Below are positions 36,010-62,253 of a stretch of 64,000 nucleotides of DNA, piece by piece (the stretch's first letter is position 1; each line of letters starts with the position of its first letter). The DNA comes from Aldrovandia affinis. Lineage: Eukaryota; Chordata; Actinopteri; Notacanthiformes; Halosauridae. The stretch covers positions 4,887,001 through 4,951,000 of the forward strand of contig JAINUG010000005.1 of NCBI GenBank assembly GCA_029706075.1. The letters are read 5' to 3'. Below the pieces are notes generated by a model that saw nothing but the letters and a program-made list of their open reading frames with translations, ran no database searches and was not told the origin of the DNA. A program made the translations under genes and the position numbers.

Positions 36010-37078
36010 GCTACAGTATACTGGATGTCCATCCATCACCTGAAGCTCAGCCTGGGAAAGACTGAGCTCCCAGCGAAGGGCTCCCTGACGATCCCTGAAC
36101 AATCACCATGGAAGGCTCCATAGTGTCTCCAACCTGGTCTGCCATGAACCTCGGTGTGACTCTGTATGACCATTTCAGCTTCTCAGGGCACATTGCAGCG
36201 ATAACCCAGACCTGACAATTCTTCCTCCACATCAGGAGAATTTTCCCATTCCTCACCCAAGAGACCCCACAGCTACTGGTTCAGGCTTTGGTAAGCTCAC
36301 ATCTGGACTATTGTAATGCCTTGCTGGTTGGATTACTGGCCTGTGCCTTCAAGCCACTGCAACTAGTCCAGAATGCCGCTGCTCATCTGGTTTTCATCCC
36401 ACTGAAATTCACACATGTCATTCCACTGCTCACCACACTTCACTGGCTCCCTATAGCAGCCAGAATTCAATTCAGATCACTAGTGCTCGTATACCAGGCC
36501 CTGCTCCCTCCTACCTCCAGACACTGCTCACAGGTCAGTGTGATCACTGATGATCACTGTGATCACAGATCACTGATCACTGGTTCTGTGTGGCTCAGTA
36601 GGTAGAGCATGGCGTTGACAACGCTTAGGTTGTGGGTTCATATACTGAAAAATGTATGCATTTGGATGAAAGCGTAGTCTAAATGGCATATATTATATTA
36701 CACCACACACCCCAGCTAGACCTCTCCACTCAGCCAACTGGCTGTCCTGTCCCTTTGGGCACCTGGCAGCTGCTCTACCCTGACCCCCAGCTGGCCATCT
36801 TCCACAAGAGACTGAAAACCACCTCTTCAGACTACACTTCCAGTGAATGTATTAATACAAATAAATAAATAAATAAATAAAAATGTACTAACTGTTCTCT
36901 TGCTGTTTGGGTGTGGTGCACATCTGTCTATGATGGTATTTATTGAATTGTTGTTGTGCTGATCTCTTGCTCTCCTTGTGATTATTCTCGGCATTTTAAA
37001 AAAAATGCACATATTGTAAGTTGCTCTGGACAAGAGTGTCTGCTACATGCTTCAAATGTAAATGTACTGTAAATGTAG
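36010..37078 (+). mobile_element. L2-type LINE 3' portion, with an inserted SINE
   Basis: The plus strand encodes the last part of an L2-type ORF2: HHLKLSLGKTEL near 36029, NLGVTLYDHFSFS near 36147, SSHLDYCNALLVGL at 36294, then LQNAA-like LVQNAAAHL and LTTLHWLPIAARI. The 3' end reads TATTGTAAGTTGCTCTGGAC followed by AAATGTAAATGTA repeats (37013-37078), the usual L2 tail. A tRNA-derived SINE (36581-36700) sits between the ORF part and the tail. 5' truncated and inactive. Confidence 0.85.
36581..36700 (+). repeat. tRNA-derived SINE nested in an L2 element
   Basis: A-box-like GTGGCTCAGTAGGTAGAGCA and B-box-like GGTTGTGGGTTCATA, followed by ACTGAAAAATGTATGCATTT. The copy at 57417-57575 is the same family, with a better B box and a longer tail. 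Confidence 0.75.
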
Positions 37079-39398
37079 TCTTTCACTTCCCTCTACTTTT
37101 GTAGCCACTGACAGCCAAGGAAAGTCATTCTCTGGCTTAGTTCATAAAAGGGAAAGAAAAACATGTTTATCCATAATGTCCTTAAGGAACAAGAGTCAAA
37201 GTAGAGAGAGGGAGATAGAGAGAGCACGAGAGAGTGGAATGACGTAGATAATACAATTCATCAAATTTGCCAGGCATGATGTTCTTTGGCTGAATTTTGC
37301 TGTTTCCAAATTATATTGTGCAAGCTTATGAAATGGTGTTTTGAAGAAACTCTTAGATTATGAAATGATGAAAATGGTTATGTGTATATAATCTGTCTTT
37401 TATCATTACAACAGTTCCAATTTCAACTTTGTGTGAGACAAAAGCCAACTCTGAGTGCCTAATGATACAAGAGACTATGTTGCACTGCCCCCTGCACATG
37501 AGAAGAGGTACTACCAGTACAAAATTAATTTAAAGTGGAACTATACAAATGAGTCAGGAAACTGAGATATCAAATCTCTATCTATCTGCTTATATTGCAG
37601 GTCTAATGTCAATGATTGAAAAATGAAGTGTTCAAGGTAGAGCAAATGTTTGTGTTTTTTCTGTGAATGACTGATGTAATGTGTGCCAAGTAAAATGGGG
37701 AAAAGGCCAGACCTTTCCATGCTATATGGTGCAAATGCTACAACTACTTCACATTAGAAATGTGTGGGGTCTGATAACAATATATATTTTGTAAAGACCA
37801 ATGCAAGCTATTATTACCAAAGAAGTTGATATATGAATTTAAGTACACTTGTAACCGGTTCAACTAAATGTTATGGTTCCAAACGTTGGGTAACCACGTT
37901 ACATTTTCGCGAAATCTTACTAATTTGTCTCATTCTTGATTGCACAATTGGGCAATTAATTTTTTTACGACTCGTTTTACTCGTTTTACGACCACGCGTT
38001 TTAATAACTGCGATACACCATTTGGCCCTGTTGATGGGAATTAATATTGCTAATCTTCATGTAATTCGTTCTAGGACGATAGTGATGTGATACACTTGAT
38101 ACAGTATGACTTTGATGAGATTATGCGCGTCACCGACTACGGGTCTGACCTGGGCCCGCCTTCGAAGTATAGGAACTCTCCCCCGGGTTGCTTATTTTCC
38201 ATTATCGTAAATTGGTATGTTAATATGCGCGTATTTACATAGTTTGAGCTATTTTATCAATCATTTTATTTGCCATTTATATAATGTCTCACTATTGCCA
38301 TATTACCGGCCAGTGTGTCGGATGAGATGTTATCTTGGGGAATAACATTGATTGAATTATGAGATATCCTCGGCTTTACCGGCTAGATCACCAAGGGGAA
38401 GAAAACGAATTGCATGCTTATTTTTCTGCTATATATGGTAAGTCAATATGCTGCTACAGTATGCTTTATTACACGAGCGTGCAGGGCTGTCGTTCATTAT
38501 GTAGCAGAAATAACGTCGCGGGATATAGAAAGCTAGGTTTCAGTAACCTGCAGAACAATATACACTTATTCAAGTTAAATATGAGGTCAGTACATTTGTG
38601 TTCCTGGCTGGATTGGCAAATGTTATGGGAATCATTTAATTGGATAAATCATTGGTTTACCATTGAATTATCGTGAGTCAATCAACGTTTAAACTTCATT
38701 AACTTTCTTAAAATAAGTTAAAATAGATAAATATAATTTATAGTTTTAAAAAGATATATTTAAAATATATATATTTAAAATATATATATATATTAAAAAA
38801 TATAGGCCTATATATATATAAATGTATTTAGAATAAATGTTATTAATTGTTTTTTTATATACAGAAGATGACTTGCTGGTCAGCCAGGATTATGAGATGA
38901 ACTGTACAAACACGTTTTTACTTAAATAATCTTTTCGGAATATTAATGCACAGCTGCAGCCACGTCCTGCCATACAAGACAATTCATTTATTTATTCGAG
39001 GCATCTGTGAAATATCACATCTAAAGTGTTTTGACGTTTTTGGACAATAGTTAGCTTCCCTGGATTCATAATGATTGAAAAGACGATTTGTGTGATTTGA
39101 TGGTGATTGAAACGAAATACAGGGTATCAGAAACGTATCACGCCTTGAAACCCACACAAATACTACACATAAGATTGATTTGATTATGATACTTTATTTT
39201 CACCTAACATCTCATAGTCACTATTGGCTACTTCCTCATGTCCAAGTCCCTGATCAATCTATTATTGAGGATGGTGATTGCAGAAGGGACTTATGGATCC
39301 ATAAAGCATGTACAACTCACAGATAATGACTTTGGAAAATGGTTTGGGGAAATGAAAATGCTACAAGATTTGATAATTGCTCTCTCCCTGTTTTCCAG
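37079..39398. other. Upstream region of gucy2f, nothing firm
   Basis: Non-coding, with a TA/TTAAA-rich block at 38755-38830. The promoter and a non-coding first exon of gucy2f are expected in or before this region, but I cannot place them. Confidence 0.4.
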
Positions 39399-39509
39399 GA
39401 AGTTGGGGCTGCTGGGAAAAGGACAGCATTTGAGGGACAGTGAATCAGCATTAGGCATCTTGCAATGCTACAGCAACTTTGCCCCTTCCACAGTTTACTA
39501 CAGAAATGG
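39399..39509 (+). other. gucy2f: Probable spliced 5' UTR start of the first gucy2f coding exon
   Basis: A pyrimidine-rich tract ending TCTCCCTGTTTTCCAG precedes 39399, a good acceptor. This implies a separate non-coding first exon upstream, as known for mammalian retinal guanylate cyclase genes. Two in-frame ATGs follow, 39465 and 39510. The second is closer to the hydrophobic signal segment (WLLWFLLVTL), so I prefer it. Confidence 0.5.
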
Positions 39510-56240
<16,731 letters not shown>

Positions 56241-57198
56241 GGTAATGTTATGCATGGAAAATGTATAACATTACTTACTGTTCGTGGCTGTGTCGTCGTC
56301 CACTGGGGATTTTTTCTCCACCAACTCGTATCAAAAATGTCCACTACATTACATTCTTTAACCAAACTGCAGTTGTGTGTGTATTTGGGGTCAGTGAGAT
56401 GCAATATTTAGTGTCAAATTTTAAATAATTGTAAATGTGTAAAGAGTTTGTGTCATGTAGACTAAATCAATTCAGCACCCTATTTATATCGGACAACTTG
56501 CTGTAAAAATAATGTTTCAAAATGTAAAAATGTTTTCTTTTCAAAGTTCTTCCGTCTTTGAAGGAGATGGAATGCTTAATGGCCTCATGGATCATTCTGT
56601 GTTACTTGAGCATCTGAACTCTCATGTTCAGATTTTTCATTTTAATTGCATATCTGCAAACTTACACCGGCTCCAGAAGGACTGTTATGGGGTTTGTGTT
56701 TTGGCTTAATGGTAAACATCCTTTTGCAATTATAATAGATATTGAAATGTGCATTTAAAAATAGGCCTACGTATATGTATACAGGAATAGTCATACAGAA
56801 TAAAAAATCTGAAAGAATGTCATTCAAATAATAATCACTATTAAAAGAACACTACCTTGAGGGCAATATACTGTACATAATGAGTAGAATCTGCACTTTC
56901 AAACTGTAAAAACTGTGAGGATGCCATGGACCACACTACTGATGGAATTTCATTTTCAAACCACCAACTGGTAAAACTGAAGGAAGACTTTGAGGAATAC
57001 TCTGCCTAATTCTATCTATGCAGACATTTTGGATTTTCAAAACCTGCATAGCCAAGGACACCACACACCATGAACTTCGTCTAATTTTCAGAAGGCAAAT
57101 TTTAGAATGTTATCAGCTGAATGCTTCCTCTTATATAAATAGTTGTGAATGTACATCATTTAAAATGAGGGCCCACAATGATCTTTTTGAGAATTAAA
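56241..57198 (+). other. gucy2f: gucy2f 3' UTR with probable poly(A) signal
   Basis: AT-rich sequence after the stop codon, without exon-like content. ATTAAA at 57193-57198 is a plausible polyadenylation signal. Part of it (about 56330-56505) recurs at 59865-60025. Confidence 0.5.
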
Positions 57199-57416
57199 GG
57201 TTGAATGAATATAAACTAATCTCAGCCTTTTTCCTAATGTCAGTTTCCAAACAATAGTCTGTTTTTATGCCATCATTTGTCTTGGGTCTTGTACAATTCA
57301 GATTTTTACTATGATTCACATTTTAAAAAAACATACCAAGACATTAAACAATACCAGCTATATTGAACATGACTCAATGAATAAACTTTCAATGTGAAGT
57401 CATGAAATGAATGCAA

Positions 57417-57575
57417 GGTGGTTCTGTGCGGCTCAGTTGTTAGAGCAGGGTGTTGGCAACACTTAGGTTGTGGGTTCAATTCTCGCTGGGACCACAATAT
57501 ACTGAAAAATGTATGCATTCACTACTGTGAGTCGCTTTGGATAAAAGTGTCTACTAAATGGCATTTTTATATATA
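57417..57575 (+). repeat. tRNA-derived SINE
   Basis: A box GTGCGGCTCAGTTGTTAGAG, B box GGTTGTGGGTTCAATTCTC, then ACTGAAAAATGTATGCATTC and an L2-like tail (GTCGCTTTGGATAAAAGTGT). Best preserved of the three copies of this family in the window. Confidence 0.85.
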
Positions 57576-57813
57576 TTATTATATTAGGTGTTTCTCACAA
57601 AGCATCATATAATGTGCCAATTTATATTTTTAACCTTTTCCATTTCTACAGAGCATAACAACTTATTTCCTTCCCAAAACCCAGACTAAGGTGTTTTGAC
57701 TTTTTGTTGAGCTCCATTAGCCTGGGACATGCCAATCAATGACACTGCCAAGCTGGACTACCACTGATTTCTGCATCTCATGCAAACTCTCTGGTGTTCT
57801 TGCTGTCTTGCAG

Positions 57814-57937
57814 GCCAGAGACGACGAAGGACCTCAGGCTGGTCTTGCACAAAGCGGTGAGGAAGATCTCACATGTGCGGCAGATGGCACAGCTGACCTT
57901 GGAGGACGAGGGAAATGTGATGATACGCCATCACTGA
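57814..57937 (+). other. Possible alternative terminal exon of gucy2f
   Basis: A pyrimidine-rich tract ending TTGCTGTCTTGCAG precedes 57814. After the acceptor G, 40 codons run to TGA (57935-57937): PETTKDLRLVLHKAVRKI, then SHVRQMAQLTLEDEGNVM and a short end. The phase is compatible with exon 17 (ending at 56067), so splicing exon 17 to this exon would replace the normal 28-residue tail with a 41-residue basic/amphipathic one. I do not recognise the peptide. It could also be the last exon of an unidentified gene, or chance. Confidence 0.35.
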
Positions 57938-59860
57938 TGCCAGCCTTTGCGGGCAGAGGGCAGGGGGTGCTGTGGAGGGCCGGCTGATGGAACTCAAGGA
58001 CAAGCGAGGAACCAGCCAAAACTCAGCAGTGTTTTAGCTCCTTGGCGCATGCTGTATCTACCACTGCTCCCCTGTCCTTGCACACCTCAACCCAAATAGG
58101 TGCAATGGTGGCTTCACCTACAACCATATTTGCATTTTCAGGGGACCTTGAGACTTTGGTTCAGGATTCTACATAAGGATGCTACAGTCTCTTTGTGTGA
58201 ATATCACTACTCAAGTACATACCACTGTAATGAAACAGTGAAGAAAATTGAGAGAAAAAGACCCATGGAGGTGCAGGAAGACAGAATACTCTTCAGCTTC
58301 AGTCTGGATTTTTCTAGAGAGGGGGCTATGAGTTCATTACGTAAATAATAAGGATGGTCATGACAGAGTAAACTGCCTACATTGGCCATGTAGAGATTAG
58401 TGGCTTTAAAAACAACAACTATGAAGCACCTTGCATGATGAAGTAGCCCGTGGAGTTATAAATAGCCGTGGGATTCTGTTACTCAGCTTGAAGAGGATCA
58501 AGCCTTTCACTGGCCCCAACCCCTGACATCCTCCCTCCCTGCTGAAGGAAGAGGAGGTTTGTTCTGGAGTCGCGAAACACACTTCGCCTACCCAATGCCA
58601 ATCCACCTGGCACCCTGCATTAAAGCATTCATATGTTTGTGAAACTGCTAACACCCCCCAAACCCTGGCTCTGGAAAGGGAGGATCCTTACATGACGTTG
58701 AAGCCGATTCACACAAGGGGAAGTTCACTCGGTGTACTATGAAGCGCTCATGTCTATACTTCTACTGATAGAAACACTGAACTGCATCTGTGTGACTTGA
58801 GTGCATAAAGACTCTGCCACAGCAGAGCCCTAACATTAGTGCAGAAAGACGCCTCTGTGCTCATTTCTAAACAAAGGGCCCCTGTGTCAATTCCCAAACT
58901 AAGGGACCCCACCCATAAATGCTCACCTATAATGTCCTATACTGTACCACTCACCTTGTATACCTCTGTGGAATGTCTTCAAAAATGCACAAATGTTTCT
59001 GTAAAAATTGAACATTTCTGCGTTACTTTTTGTCTGTATGCTTCTTTCAACATGGTGATATTATTACAAAGTATATTTGATTTGTAAAATAAGATTTTTG
59101 TTCATGTATTGCACTAGGTAAATAATTATGCTGTATTAATATAGATGTATAACAAGTAGTTGTTGTAACACAATTGCCAGGTGATAAGACTCAATATTGG
59201 TTTTACAACTATTCAGAACATTTTTAACCCAGATATAGTGAAGCAGAAATATGTGTAATGATAATAAATTAGATATGTGTGCACAAGATGATTCTCTAAT
59301 CTAATCTACGATTTTTATCGTTTTTGAAGCTCTTGAAAACACAGTCCTGTCCTGAAATGTAGCTACAAATGTAGTACTCTTCAATGAACCCAAGAAACCC
59401 ATTGATTTACACACTGACAGGTACATTTCCATTTGAACCAAAAGAAGACATTGACATGGTAAAACATGGTAAAAACAAATGGCATCAATATCCATTATAT
59501 ATCCATAAATATGAGAGAAAACCTGTAAACTTGCCACCTTTTACCTACCTAGAGATTGTCACAAACTAAAGAACATTGCCCTCTGGTGGGTGAGCACGCA
59601 GGCACACCAGATGGCGACCTCAATGTTTCCTGGATTATCCAGTACAGGCCGATTTTAAGAAGGACGTTGGCAAGGGAGGTCACTGCTAACCAGATTAAAA
59701 TCTCTTTCAAACCTGCTCATCACCGGTGCACAGATTGTTATCAACTCTGGGAATATTTTAATATATCATCACAACCACTATAGTCACGCAAGATGCAATG
59801 TCCTCTTGTAAGTGGTGGTACATCAACCCTGGCAAACTGTCCCATCATACTTATCAAAAT
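57938..59860. other. Intergenic or UTR, nothing recognised
   Basis: Mostly single-copy-looking sequence of moderate GC without recognisable genes. An AATAAA at about 59265 could end a transcript starting upstream. Short overlapping open frames on both strands are unconvincing. Confidence 0.4.
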
Positions 59861-59864
59861 GTCC

Positions 59865-60025
59865 ACTACAGTCCTTACCCAAACTGCATGTGTGTGTGTG
59901 TGTTTGGGGTCAGTGAGATGCAATATTTAGAGTGTAAAAATGTAAAGGATTGTAATTGTGTAAAGGTTTTGGGTCATGTAGTCTAAATGAGTTCAGCACC
60001 AGAATTCGCATCAGACAACAATGCA
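59865..60025 (+). repeat. Duplicate of a gucy2f 3' UTR segment
   Basis: The phrases AAAATGTCCACTACA, TTTGGGGTCAGTGAGATGCA followed by ATATTTAG, GTCATGTAGTCTAAAT and GAGTTCAGCACC repeat, in order, those at 56333-56480. Same strand. Either a local duplication or two copies of an unclassified interspersed repeat. Confidence 0.75.
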
Positions 60026-60475
60026 ATTTTTTTTGGTATAAAAACAATGTTGAATTAATAACAGAAGTATGCATAGAAAAAAAAAATTGATTGAATTATT
60101 TATATTAATTACCTTCTTACCAAGAGGCTACTGTTTGGCTGTTTTTGACAGATGTATAATTCAGACAGATGTTAAAATGTAAACAATTTGTCAAATTAAT
60201 ATGGATATCATCTCATTGCAATTAAATCAATTACAGTACTTAACAACTACCCCTGGAGCAAATACAAAATGTTCATAATGTACATTTTAAAGTTATTTTA
60301 ACCCCCCAGGATCCACTTAAAAACAACCTTCACCTCCACTACAAATCCAAGACAAAGCATGGTAATATCATACTGGAATGAAACAACTAGAAATGTTATT
60401 TTCTTTCATCTATAAGTGGATGATGAGAAACGTCTTCCCTATATGTTGAAAGTTACCAGTAAATATCATCTACGG

Positions 60476-60998
60476 CAGGGGTCCCCAATTACCGGGCCGC
60501 GGACCAGTACCGGTCCGTGGATCATTTGGTACCGGGCCGCACAGAAAGAATAAAAACGTTTTAATTTTTCTTTTATTTCCATTTTATTGACTATCGCAGT
60601 CTGCAGGGTGTTATATTTTGAAAAATGACCACTTCCGTCTGTGCCTCTTTTCCGCACTTGTCTCAGTCGCTGTTTTTTTCCATGCACCAATAAATTAAGC
60701 CCACAAGCTAACCCTAGCAAAAATGGGTATAAAACAAACATTGCTGGAGAGCTTCTTTGAAAAGGGGGAAAGACCCTTGATGACTCCAAGACTGCCAAAA
60801 AAAAGAAAGCTGCATTTAAAAGAAGTTGAGTTGAGTTGAGTCACATTTACATTATAAATGTAATAATTAAATTAATAATTAAATGATATAATATGCACTT
60901 TATTGTGTTTTGTTATGCGCGTGATTCTCCCCCCGGTCCGTGGAAAAATTGTCTTGCATGAAACTGGTCCATGGTGCAAAAAAGGTTGGGGACCGCTG
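60476..60998 (+). mobile_element. hAT element with perfect 8-bp duplication
   Basis: Left end CAGGGGTCCCCAATTACCGG, right end AAAGGTTGGGGACCGCTG, with ATCTACGG on both sides (60468-60475 and 60999-61006). The plus-strand frame from 60724 reads MGIKQTLLESFFEKG, resembling the N-terminus of a hAT-type transposase; the rest is deleted. The GCC-GGTCCGTGG subterminal blocks repeat in inverted form. Confidence 0.88.
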
Positions 60999-61006
60999 AT
61001 CTACGG

Positions 61007-62200
61007 TATTTGAGAACTGCATGCAGTACAGTGTCCCCACCACACGAGGAAGTCATAACTTCACACAAAGGCACAAGTCCCTCATGTTGAAAGGAAATTC
61101 ACTATGCATCAGATAAATGCACATGATAAATGTCAACTTTTAGGCAAACTGTGGGAGAAATCTGAGTCAGCCATGTTCTGAATGCATTTAGAAATGCACT
61201 TTAGAAATACAGTATATATACATTATGAACGTTATGAGATTAAATGTTAATGTCTTTTCTATTGTATTTTGAAGTAATTATAATCTGCATTTGCACACTT
61301 TTGTTATTTAGCAACTCCTGAAATGTTTTTTTAGATAGGGGTAACTCAAATGCCTCTTATTGCAGGTCCAGCGGGTGGAATGAGCCCTTGAGAATCTGTG
61401 CTGAGATATCTGAGCATGTCTCGGTTCAGGTGTAGAGGTGCACATGACTGAAACTTGACAGTATGTCTGGGTTGACTGGTGCCATCCAGATCGCTCGCAA
61501 TCTTTAATATCTTGTTGAATTGTCATCCTGTTGATTGTATGTGATGCACAAACACGTTTCTGTTCATTTCAGCTGTCTACCTTGCACCAGGAACGTAACG
61601 TGGTAACCATCCAACATCTAGTTTTAGAGGTAAAAACCTAGGCCAAAGCGATGTAAATCATCTGATTATGAATTTATGAATATACCTATTGGACACTATA
61701 AACTTCAATTATACATTTTATCCACTCATCGTTGTACAATTAAGGAACGCCTATCTTGTTGTCGCTTACAATTGGATAGATGGCTGTCAATCGCTTCAAG
61801 AACGCCGTCCCCTCTTCACTTAAATGAGTAGTACTGTCATAGCTCGACAGAATTGACGCATAAGCTAATAGTCCACAGTCATTTGTTAGTTGTAATGTCA
61901 AGTATTCTCAATGTCTCATTTCCTCCAATCGAGAAACTCAACTATCATATTATCCCACCTTCTCATATGTGACGTAGAAGTCACGTGTTGTTTTTGCCCA
62001 GGTCTGTGGAGATGTGTACAGAGAAGGAGAGGGGGACAGATAGCCAGCTAGCTAGCTCGATAGACTGGTACTAGAAGCGGCTGAAAGCGGTTATGTAGCA
62101 ATTGCAGAATTTGTTTTCGTGAAGCCTGGACTAGAGGTGGCGAAGAGAAAAACGTTTTGAAAAAATAAATCGCAACTGAGTCACAATTTCCTAGACAAGA
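61007..62200. promoter_or_regulatory. irs4 upstream region and probable 5' UTR
   Basis: No coding exon seen. From about 61970 the sequence is less AT-rich and probably contains the transcript start and 5' UTR of the IRS gene. CACGTG occurs at 61982-61987. The assignment is inference from position. Confidence 0.4.
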
Positions 62201-62230
62201 ATGGGGTCTGCATCCATAAGGCTATGGTAA
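62201..62230 (+). promoter_or_regulatory. Short upstream open reading frame in the irs4 5' UTR
   Basis: ATG at 62201 gives nine codons (MGSASIRLW) and a TAA at 62228-62230, ending 23 bases before the main start at 62254. The purine (A) at -3 and G at +4 around this ATG give it a good initiation context, so it could lower translation of the main frame. Confidence 0.45.
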
Positions 62231-62253
62231 AGTGACCTTTAATTGTTTCACTC

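Noticed and set aside
37833-38090. 85-codon hydrophobic plus-strand frame
   Set aside because: No start or splice context, no family resemblance; hydrophobicity follows from T-rich sequence.
38885-38895. GGATTA motif upstream of gucy2f as a CRX/OTX photoreceptor site
   Set aside because: A single six-base match in AT-rich DNA is expected by chance; no cluster seen.
57417-57490. Possible tRNA gene
   Set aside because: A and B boxes are present, but it is followed by a SINE body and L2-like tail and matches other SINE copies in the window.
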